Part shown: in pieces, positions 43,719 to 51,900 of the stretch | Layout: each line of letters opens with the position of its first letter | Position numbering within the stretch: position 1 is the first letter of the stretch | NCBI GenBank assembly: GCA_900596015.1 | Contig: UVIF01000012.1 | Span: 1 to 64,000 of the forward strand | DNA length: 64,000 bases | Direction of reading: 5' to 3' | From: Pseudomonas viridiflava | Lineage (GTDB): Bacteria > Pseudomonadota > Gammaproteobacteria > Pseudomonadales > Pseudomonadaceae | Notes under the pieces: generated by a model | What the model saw: only the letters and a program-made list of their open reading frames with translations | Database searches by the model: none | What the model was told of the DNA's origin: nothing | Program-made: the position numbers and the translations under genes

Positions 43719-46139
43719 ATGGCAAGGCAACTCAACCATGAATCCAGCATCGACAACCGCTGGCAGCGCAACGCGCTGGGCACCGCATTGGCGTGCACAC
43801 TGCTCGTCGGCGCACTTCAGGCTCATGGCGCGCAGGTCCATTCGGCGGCGACGTCCGTAGAGCGGCTGTCACTCAATATTTCCGCGCAGCCCCTGCGTCA
43901 GGCCTTGCTGCAGTTCAGCCAGCAGTCCGGCCAGAACGTGCTGCTGGACGGCAACCTGGACAGCGCCCTGCGCAGCACTGCCGTACAAGGCCGCTACTCG
44001 TCGGAAGAGGCACTGGCGAAGTTGTTGCAGGGCAGCGGCTACACCTTCGCCCGAACCGATGCCATGACTGTTTACCTGGTCCCGGTGCAGAACACGCAGG
44101 CCAGCAGCGAAATCCTCCTGGCGCCCACGCAGATCCAGTATCAAACCTCCGGCGACGTCAGCCCAACCCGCGGTTACCGGGCAAACCCCGTGTCCAGCAC
44201 CACTCGCCTGGGCCTGAGCGACAAGGAAACCCCGCAAGCGATCACCGTGATTACGCGCGAGCAGATGGACGACTTCCAGCTCAACAGCGTGAAAGACGCA
44301 CTGCGCAACGCACCGTCGGTGACCGTGGAACAGTTCGAAACCGATCGCACCGCCTTCACTTCACGTGGTTTCAAGATCGAAAACTTCGAGTTCGACGGCA
44401 TGAGCCTGCCGTTCTCCGGCGGCGTATTGGTCGGCGATCAGGACATGACCGAGTTCGAGCAGGTCGACGTGCTGCACGGCGCCAACGGCCTGATGAGCGG
44501 CACCGGCGATCCGTCTGCCACGGTCAACCTGGTGCGCAAACGCCCCACGGACACGTTCCAGGCGCGGGTCGACAGCAGCGTGGGCTCGTGGGACAACCGC
44601 CGCTTGAGCTTTGACGTGTCAGGTCCACTCAGCGAAAGCGGAAACGTTCGCGGACGCTTCATCACCTCCCATGACAAAGGCAACTCCTACCTCGATCAGT
44701 ACGGCCATGAGGTCAACGTCGCGGCCGGCCTGCTGGCTTTCGACCTGTCCGATGCCGACACCCTCACGGTAGGCTTCACCCAGCAGAACAGCTACTCCAA
44801 TGGCAGCACCTGGGGCGCCTTGCCCATCGCCGATTACCAGGGCAACCGCATTCACTACAGCAGCCGCAGTTCCAGTGTCGGCCAGCCGTGGACCTACTGG
44901 GACGTGCACACCCAACGTGCCTTCGCCGAGCTGACCCACGCGTTCGACAATGGCTGGACCAGCACCCTGACCCTGGCCGGAATGAAGCAGGATTCCGACA
45001 CCAAGATGTTCTACGCCATCCCCGCCACCGCGGACCAGGCATACGGCTATATCAACCGTACCACCAGCAAGGAAGAGCAAGTCACCGCCGAAGCGAAACT
45101 GTCTGGCCCCTTCGCGCTGTTCGGCAGGGAACATGAACTGACCCTGGGCGCCAACTACGGCCGCACCCACCACGACGAGGTCGGCCATTACAAAGACGCA
45201 TCTGGCAACCAAATGGTGAGCCTGGCCGACGCGCTGTCCGGCAACGTCGTGCAACCGCCGCTGAACTACACCGACGACCTCAATACCCAGCTGTTCACCG
45301 ACCGACAAAAGAGCCTGTTCGCCGGCGCGCGCTTCAGCGTCATCGATGACCTGCACTGGATTGCCGGCGCGCGCATGCTCAGCGCCGACGGCGATGGCGC
45401 CGGCTACGGATCGCCCCACGACACACGGGTGCACGGCAAAGTGACCCCGTACACCGGCCTGGTCTACGACCTCACCCCACAGTGGAGCCTGTACACCAGC
45501 TGGACGAAAATCTTCAAACCGCAATACCTGCGCAGCACCAGCGGCGGCTTGATCCTTCCGCTCGAAGGCAAAAGCCTGGAAGTGGGTGTCAAAGGCCTCG
45601 TGCTCGACGAGCGACTCACCCTCACCGCTGCCGCGTTCAAAACCGATCAGCAAAACGTCGCCGAGCTCACCGGCGAAATCGTCGGTGGCCAGTACCTGTA
45701 CCGCGGCACCAACGTCAAAAGCCATGGCTTCGAACTGGGCGCGTCGGGAGAAGCACTACCTGGCCTGGACATAGCGGGCGGCTACACCTTCGTGCAGATC
45801 GAAGACGACAACGGCGACGACACCCGCAAATACATTCCCACCCACACCCTGCGCGGCAGCCTGACCTATCGCCTGCCCGAGATGCCCAGCGTCAAGGTGG
45901 GCACCCGTTTCCAATGGCAGAGTGCAACCGAGGTCGACACCAACAGCAACGTGCGCCAAGAGGCTTACGCGCTGGTGGACTTGATGGCCAGCTACGACAT
46001 CGACGATAACTGGAGCACCTCGCTGAACCTCAACAACGTCACCGATCGCAAGTACTTGCTGTCGCTTTATCAATCGTCCGGGTCGACCAACTATGGCGCG
46101 CCGCGCAATTTGACGGCGTCGGTGACGTGGAAGTATTGA
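43719..46139 (+). CDS. TonB-dependent siderophore receptor with signalling domain
   Basis: An 806-residue outer-membrane receptor. After a signal peptide (LGTALACTLLVGALQAHGAQ) comes an N-terminal STN signalling domain (SLNISAQPLRQALLQFSQQS, about 45-125), then the plug with the TonB box region and VITREQMDDFQLNSVKDALR, then a 22-strand barrel ending in NLTASVTWKY with the usual terminal aromatic. ATG 43719 is chosen over TTG 43677 by signal-peptide position. The STN domain and adjacent sigma/FecR genes define a cell-surface signalling system. The upstream IroE-like esterase suggests a catecholate ligand. Confidence 0.93.
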   Translation: MARQLNHESSIDNRWQRNALGTALACTLLVGALQAHGAQVHSAATSVERLSLNISAQPLRQALLQFSQQSGQNVLLDGNLDSALRSTAVQGRYSSEEALAKLLQGSGYTFARTDAMTVYLVPVQNTQASSEILLAPTQIQYQTSGDVSPTRGYRANPVSSTTRLGLSDKETPQAITVITREQMDDFQLNSVKDALRNAPSVTVEQFETDRTAFTSRGFKIENFEFDGMSLPFSGGVLVGDQDMTEFEQVDVLHGANGLMSGTGDPSATVNLVRKRPTDTFQARVDSSVGSWDNRRLSFDVSGPLSESGNVRGRFITSHDKGNSYLDQYGHEVNVAAGLLAFDLSDADTLTVGFTQQNSYSNGSTWGALPIADYQGNRIHYSSRSSSVGQPWTYWDVHTQRAFAELTHAFDNGWTSTLTLAGMKQDSDTKMFYAIPATADQAYGYINRTTSKEEQVTAEAKLSGPFALFGREHELTLGANYGRTHHDEVGHYKDASGNQMVSLADALSGNVVQPPLNYTDDLNTQLFTDRQKSLFAGARFSVIDDLHWIAGARMLSADGDGAGYGSPHDTRVHGKVTPYTGLVYDLTPQWSLYTSWTKIFKPQYLRSTSGGLILPLEGKSLEVGVKGLVLDERLTLTAAAFKTDQQNVAELTGEIVGGQYLYRGTNVKSHGFELGASGEALPGLDIAGGYTFVQIEDDNGDDTRKYIPTHTLRGSLTYRLPEMPSVKVGTRFQWQSATEVDTNSNVRQEAYALVDLMASYDIDDNWSTSLNLNNVTDRKYLLSLYQSSGSTNYGAPRNLTASVTWKY

Positions 46140-46323
46140 GCGGGCTTGTTCCGGCCGGATGGGCGCAGGTTAGCGTGAGCTGATAGTGAGTCGTCGATCA
46201 TGAATGCTTGAAAAATATGCGGAGCTCAGTGCGGTCGGTCGAAAGTGAGGTAGCTTTCCTGAAGCACCCAACAAGATACTAGGGTGCGTAAGAAATTCTT
46301 GTCCACCGACTGAGTGAGCTTTC

Positions 46324-47238
46324 ATGAATCGCCGCAATTTCATCCTGGGCGCCGGCTCTGCCATGCTGATGTTGAAACTGGCCGCCGCTCAGGCCAATGA
46401 TCCACCGGCCAACAGCGAAACAGTCGAGCTGTGGAGCGGCGTACCGCCAGGCGGAGGCGGACCGTCGGGAGACAACACGCTCACATCCCATGGTTCCTTA
46501 AGCAACGTCACCCGCCCTTACCTGCAGATCTTCAAACCCGCCACACCCAATGGAAAAGCCGTGATCGTCGCTGCCGGTGGGGGCTATAAACGAATCGAAC
46601 TGGGCATCGAGGGATGGCCCTTGGCGCAGTGGCTGAACGAGCGCGGGTATACCGCCTATGTGCTGGCCTACCGTTTGCCGAGTGAAGGCTGGAACGCCGG
46701 CAACATCGTGGCCCTGCAAGATGCACAACGCGCGCTGCGCATTGTCCGCAGCCGGGAAAAGCATGTGACCCTGCTGGGCTTTTCAGCGGGTGGGCATCTG
46801 ATGGGCATGACCGCGACGCTGGGCGACTCTCAGACGTATGCCGCGCAAGACAGCATCGATTCGATACCCGCCGTCGCTGAGGGGGCGGCGTTGATCTATC
46901 CACCGATTACGTTGGAGCGGCCTTATACATATACCTCGACCCACAAGGTACTGGTCGGGCCAGATGCGTCGGCGCAAGAAGAGGCTGAGTGGTCTGTGCA
47001 GAACCGCGTGACTGGCAGCACACCGCCCGAGTTTTTGGTGCAGGCGGAGGATGACTCGGTGGTTGATCCCCACAACACGCTGATCATGGCTGCGGCGTGT
47101 GAGCAACGCGGGGTGGCTGTGGAGATGCATCGGTATGCGACAGGTGGGCATGGGTTTGGGTTGGGGAGGAGGGGGACGGCGAGTGGGGAGTGGCCGGGGA
47201 GGTATGAGGCGTGGTTGGGGAGGTTGGGGGTGGGGTGA
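46324..47238 (+). CDS. Exported alpha/beta hydrolase (esterase/lipase, BD-FAE type)
   Basis: A 304-residue hydrolase with a Tat-like start (MNRRNFILGAGSAMLMLKLA). The oxyanion region is VIVAAGGGYKRIE, the nucleophile elbow is LLGFSAGGHLMGM, the acid is near DDSVVDPHNT, and the His is in TGGHGFGLG. This order fits acetyl-xylan/carbohydrate esterase-like enzymes. The last 60 bases are G-rich but remain in frame. Confidence 0.82.
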   Translation: MNRRNFILGAGSAMLMLKLAAAQANDPPANSETVELWSGVPPGGGGPSGDNTLTSHGSLSNVTRPYLQIFKPATPNGKAVIVAAGGGYKRIELGIEGWPLAQWLNERGYTAYVLAYRLPSEGWNAGNIVALQDAQRALRIVRSREKHVTLLGFSAGGHLMGMTATLGDSQTYAAQDSIDSIPAVAEGAALIYPPITLERPYTYTSTHKVLVGPDASAQEEAEWSVQNRVTGSTPPEFLVQAEDDSVVDPHNTLIMAAACEQRGVAVEMHRYATGGHGFGLGRRGTASGEWPGRYEAWLGRLGVG

Positions 47239-47461
47239 GGAAGGGTACTTGAAGTAAGCCTCAAGTTTACTCATTTCATCGCTGCTGACGAATTGCGCAT
47301 GTGTAGATGCTCGTAAGCAGTGGCAACGTATCCATCCATTTGCACGTAAACTACTTCGGCGATGCGTATCTTATCGATCAATCCTGAGCTGCCACCGATG
47401 CAGCCGGTTTGAATACTACCAATCGGCGCGTCTTAATCTTCTGATCAAGAAGGGGCTACCC

Positions 47462-47743
47462 ATGGCTGCACTATTAAGTCGAGCTGAGCTTGCCGTTTCC
47501 GCCACGGCTCTGGTTCGTAGCTTTAGCGCGCACTTGAATGACATCACCAGTGGCGACATCTCGCATTTGGTGGTCTTCAAGGACAACGAGCCAGCCGCCG
47601 TACTGATAGGCATTGACGCCTACCAAACCCTGCAGGATGAGCTCGAAGATCTGCGTTCTGAGCTGCTTGCCATCGAGCGCCTGGCTAGCGTTGAGAACGA
47701 CGTTACCGTGAGCCTCGAAGACATGGAGGCCCGGTTCAATTAG
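47462..47743 (+). CDS. Phd/YefM-family antitoxin
   Basis: A 93-residue type II antitoxin. AELAVSATALVRSFSAHLND and HLVVFKDNEPAAVLIGIDAY form the DNA-binding Phd/YefM fold; the C-terminal helix LASVENDVTVSLEDMEARF would wrap the toxin. It ends three bases before the RelE-family toxin frame, which is broken. Intact antitoxin with dead toxin repeats the state of the HigBA locus. Confidence 0.83.
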   Translation: MAALLSRAELAVSATALVRSFSAHLNDITSGDISHLVVFKDNEPAAVLIGIDAYQTLQDELEDLRSELLAIERLASVENDVTVSLEDMEARFN

Positions 47744-47746
47744 GTA

Positions 47747-48038
47747 ATGAAGATGAAGGACTGGACTATTCGGCTTCATTCATTGGTACAGACAGACCTC
47801 AAGCTGCTGGGCAGTGCTAAAGCCAAGAGAGTCCTGAAGGTCATCCGCGAGCGTAGTGCCGAGGGGAGAACTACAAGATCGACAAGGCCTTGCGCTGACT
47901 ACTGGCGGATATCGCCGGATCCGGACGGGTGATGTCCGTATCGTCTACCGCATCAACGGTACTGAAATCATCCTGGTCGTGTGCGTAGGTGCCCGACGTG
48001 ATGACGAAGTCTACGACGCCGCAGTAAGAAGGGTGTGA
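47747..48038 (+). pseudogene. RelE/ParE-family toxin, frameshifted
   Basis: The first frame reads MKMKDWTIRLHSLVQTDLKL and VLKVIRERSAEG, then loses homology. A second frame gives ENYKIDKALR (like the family's EPDKIGKALR), and a third gives GYRRIRTGDVRIVYRINGTE to the normal end. Two single-base losses explain this, one in the G run at about 47862-47866 and one at about 47893-47896. Full-length toxin cannot be made. Confidence 0.82.
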
Positions 48039-48044
48039 ACCCAG

Positions 48045-48066
48045 AACCGCCTCGGCGGGTTTTTTT
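48045..48066 (+). terminator. Rho-independent terminator after the toxin-antitoxin locus
   Basis: aaccgc-ctcg-gcggg followed by seven T residues, a few bases past the toxin stop. Confidence 0.75.
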
Positions 48067-48465
48067 ACGCCTCACGATCAACCAGCAATATGGACATTAT
48101 GGGGCTCTCCGGGAATTTCGGGGGCTTCGGGCCATCCTCGAAGCTCAAGGCACCGAAGCTGCAGAGCGGGGTATTGCTCGGCGATCAGAGACGTTGCCAA
48201 CCTAGCTTTTACCTCATCCGATCATGGGCATCTCGCGCCGTGCGCATTACCAGTGCGATCAGAGCTGAGCTAGAACGCTTGCGTGGCAAGGCTTTCCGAG
48301 GAGTCGAACGGAAGATTACCTTGGTTACCTGTTCCCATGGGTCACCATGAAAACAGATCAGCCGCGCTGGGAGGGGGCTCGTTGGTGGCTACACGCTTGG
48401 CTGCGGGGCAGTGGTGCTAGGGCGTCTGCCCATGCTCGGTCGCATGCTTGTTACGTGCTGGACAA
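48067..48465. other. About 400 bases with no recognisable gene
   Basis: Two short plus-strand frames (48090-48350 and 48347-48547) exist but show no family motif and no good ribosome site; the second runs through a terminator and tRNA-like sequence. This looks like worn junction DNA between the toxin-antitoxin locus and the island. Confidence 0.4.
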
Positions 48466-48503
48466 AAACAAAGGGCCTGCATCGCTGCAAGCCCTTGTTT
48501 TTT
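48466..48503. terminator. Terminator hairpin next to the tRNA-like fragment
   Basis: acaaagggc-ctgc-atc-gctgcaa-gcccttgttttttat forms a strong stem with T residues on the plus side and A residues (T on minus) on the other. It stands where the terminator of a minus-strand tRNA gene would be, directly beyond the tRNA 3'-end copy. Confidence 0.7.
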
Positions 48504-48526
48504 ATGGTGCGGCACCAGGAGTCGAA
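48504..48526 (-). repeat. Imperfect copy of tRNA-Thr 3' end, candidate attachment-site remnant
   Basis: tatggtgcggcaccaggagt followed by cgaa matches the 3' end of the intact tRNA-Thr gene (58219-58243) except for one missing C and one A/G change. It has the same orientation as the tRNA. A direct repeat of a tRNA 3' end at the far side of foreign DNA is the usual mark of integrase-mediated insertion. Confidence 0.65.
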
Positions 48527-48717
48527 AAGATCCATAAAATTTTGTAAATAAAAAATTTTATCTAGTTGTTTAGCTTTCTAAACCTAAACCTATCCTTATC
48601 ATTATGCCGCGCTTCTGTGCCGTTGTCAGAGAGGAGTTCTCGCTCGGAATGTAGTCATAGACGATTCTGCGGATTGATCTGGTTCAGGTGATTCTCCAAG
48701 GGAGCAGAACTGATAAT
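48527..48717. other. AT-rich spacer with inverted repeat
   Basis: Contains taaaatttt-N8-aaaatttta at 48535-48560 directly inside the attachment remnant. No coding frame is supported. It lies downstream of the reverse-transcriptase gene and could hold a terminator or small RNA, but nothing proves it. Confidence 0.35.
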
Positions 48718-48921
48718 TCACAAGCCGCTGGGCCATTGATCTGTTCTAGACATCAATATGTGAAGATCAATTTCGATGCTGGGGTGATCCATGCCACGCA
48801 TCCGTTTTTTGCGTTCCCACCCTCTTTTAGGGGTTAGCTGGATGCGTACAAGCAGTTGGAGGCCCTGCGGACTCTTCCTCAGAGAGGTAAGGGGATAGAC
48901 AACAAATATCCCCTTGACCAC
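48718..48921 (-). CDS. Small hypothetical protein coupled to the reverse-transcriptase gene
   Basis: A 67-residue frame that starts with GTG 16 bases after the stop of the large reverse-transcriptase gene, with GGGAGAG six bases ahead of it. It is basic in its centre (TPKRGWERKKRMRGMD) and hydrophobic at the start (GIFVVYPLT). No family is recognised. The well-placed ribosome site and same-strand position are the reasons to list it. Confidence 0.35.
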   Translation of the reverse strand: MVKGIFVVYPLTSLRKSPQGLQLLVRIQLTPKRGWERKKRMRGMDHPSIEIDLHILMSRTDQWPSGL

Positions 48922-48937
48922 CTTAAACTCTCCCAGG

Positions 48938-51900
48938 CTACTCGTTTAGCTCGCGTATCCGAGTAAGTGGATGACATGTAGGCGCATGCCTCAAGCCGGT
49001 TTTCAGGAATGTAAAACATTTCTTTGGCAACGATTGATATCGCGCAACCAAATTAGTTTTATTAATTTCCTCGTCTATATTTGACTTTGACTTTTTGAAG
49101 GTGGGTATCACATCAAGATGATCGAGAAGGTTCTGCATGGACTCTTGGTCCCTAAGGATGTTGCGAATTAAATCTTTATCCTGTTCTCCTATTCGGTTCG
49201 TAGTGCCGAAGAGCGCGTCCTCACTGATATCTTTTCCACAGATAACATTTACCTTTACAGCTTCATTCATCGCACTTTTTAGAAATGTTTCGATGTTTCT
49301 AATTGCATTAGATGTGTATAAAATTGTGCAGATGTCAATTGATTTTAATTTTTTCAAGTTTGATATCAAGGTTTCCCTGTGTTCGACTGGGATTAGGAAG
49401 TTATTTGATTTGGATTTGGTTTCTATGCCCGTCAAGTAAAAATTCATTGAGGAAATTATTTGCGATCCCGTGATGATTGTGTCGGTTATAAGAGTTGCTC
49501 TTTCGGAGTCAATTGCGATACTTGCCGGAGAGAGACTCTCGATACTACGGCCAATATCGTTGTCCTTAAATAATACTCGATGCGTACCATTGTAGTCGCC
49601 GATGTGCTTTATAAGAAAAGGGTTGCTACCTTCTTCACTTAGTAAATGTTCGACTTTTTTTGTGAACTTAAAGATGTCCTCTTTATGCATCACTGTATGA
49701 GCAGATATTAATGTTACCAACGCTTGGTGGAATTTTTTTGGCAGGGAGCTAAGCCACTGTACTAAATTGGAATGCGCATCGGTTTTGGAAATGTCTCGGT
49801 GTATTGAAACTACATCAACGGCAGAGCTAAAGCCATTTAAGGACAATATACTTTTTTCGTCAAAAATAGTAGTTGGGTAGCTTTTGAAGTGATTTCCTTT
49901 GGAGGAATAAACGTCCAGTCTGCTTGTGACAGATTTATATATTTTACTTATAAAGCTGTGCATGGCTGCAATATATATTCCGGACGAGTCCTCGTAGAAA
50001 TAAACGTGCTCAGACGAGCTTATAGCTATGGAGTGTTTCGTCTCAAATTGATGAATTTCATTCGTTGTCATGTTAACTAGCTGTATCATGTTGAATGGAT
50101 GATCTTTTCCATCGAAATGTAATGACTCGCTGATTGGAGAAACTATAGGTCTGATGCGCTTGAATTGAACTGTGTCTAAAGTTGAAGTTTCGGAGCTGTG
50201 CCGCGCTACAAGTTCGCAAAAGTTCTTCCTGTATTGCTCAATATCGGTATGAAGATATAAAGCTAACGAAGGGATCACTGTTGTAGGGATTAATTTTAAA
50301 GCTGTTTCTATAGTGTTTAATAGATGTATTGGTGTGCTATCAGTGGGGGTCGTGCTTTGATCGATGGCGTATATATGACGATCACTGTTCTTTTGATTAA
50401 AGCGATGGTATTGATCAACAAATTTGTCGATTCTTCTTGCCGGCTCAGTTTCGTCGATCGAGAGATATAGAGCGGCCGCCGCCGCTAAGTCAAAGTAAAA
50501 CGGATCCTCAGATCCATTTATTTCTTCAATCTGTAGTAGCAAGTGTTTTATAAATTCGACAGCGTCAATAGTTTCGACCAAGTTGTCAATATACTTGTCT
50601 TTAATTATAAGTATGTTGGCGTCGTAGCTTGAAGTAGATCGAAAGTAACTTTTAATAAAGTTTTTCTGGTTGTTGATTAGTGTCTCAATATTTCCGTCCC
50701 TATCTTCAAGTATTATTGTTCTTGAATTTACAAGTTCTTGGCTGAAGGGCAATAATGTATTATCGGTAAGTAGTCGATCATTACAGAATATGTTGGGGTA
50801 CGCCCCAGAGCCTCTGCACACATTTATTATGTCGAGGAGCTTTTTTAGCTTTTGCCCTGTGGTCTGTTCTGAAATTGTTTCGGTCAAGGTTTTTAGACTT
50901 TCCGGTGTATAATCGACAACTATTTCACTATAGCCATTGTGTTCGTTTAGAGGAGTACTTGTTGAGTGAAAATTAGTGGTTGGTTTCCTGAAAAGAATAG
51001 ATCTTTCTCTTTTTAATACAATCGAACTGTTTTCGATAATATTTTTTTCAAACCATGACTTATTCGTTGTCGGAAATATTGATGTCTGGTCTTTGTCTAT
51101 AAGCCATTTGTAGAAATCGGCTTTATCTTTGAGTTCGTCAAGTGCTTTCTCAATGCCTGCGCTTTTAATATCGTTGTCTTGGAGCGTTATGTATATTAGT
51201 AGAAGGCTGTGGAATTTCTCAAAAATCTTTCTTTTGTCAATAAGTCCGCGAAATATATTACCGTCAACAATTGTTGATATTAGAAGTAGTGCGTTATCTT
51301 GGCTGTATTCAATGTCGCTTATTTTTTTGAACCAGTCAGGTGCCCTGTGAGCTATTTCTGTCTCATAGGTATTGAATATATGCGCACAATATTTCCACGA
51401 ACTTCTCAATAGATCGGTGGACTTATTTTTGCTGGATATAGAGAACAGGCATAACAGGTAGTAGTATTTGGACGCCGTTGAAGGAGCACATATCTCTGGG
51501 GGGGAATCTATCGATAGTTTGCCATTTCTTTCATCAGTCGAAAGTTTTGCATAGAATGTAGCAGCTAGATCATTGAGATCTTTACGTTCAGTTCTCGAAC
51601 TAGCACAGAGGGGGTATATAGCCTCAATGAATCTTGGTAATTCTTTTATATCGTTCAGGGCGGTGTTGAGCTGTTCGACTAATCTTGTATTTATTTCTAG
51701 GCTTTCATTCTCTGGAAGGCTTATTAAGCAATTTATTATATGTGGTGAAGGGATATCCTTTAAGTTAATTTCCACGCCAAAAACTAACGCTAGGTAGGTA
51801 AGGTTTTCATTGGTTAACTCAGATTTTGATAATTTTTTCTCAAGTCGAATTATCAGTTTTTTAAGATCGTCTGAAGTTGACTTGCTAGACTCAAGTGCAG

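Noticed and set aside
48504-48580. A second complete tRNA gene
   Set aside because: Only the 3' end resembles a tRNA; no anticodon arm, D arm or acceptor partner follows.
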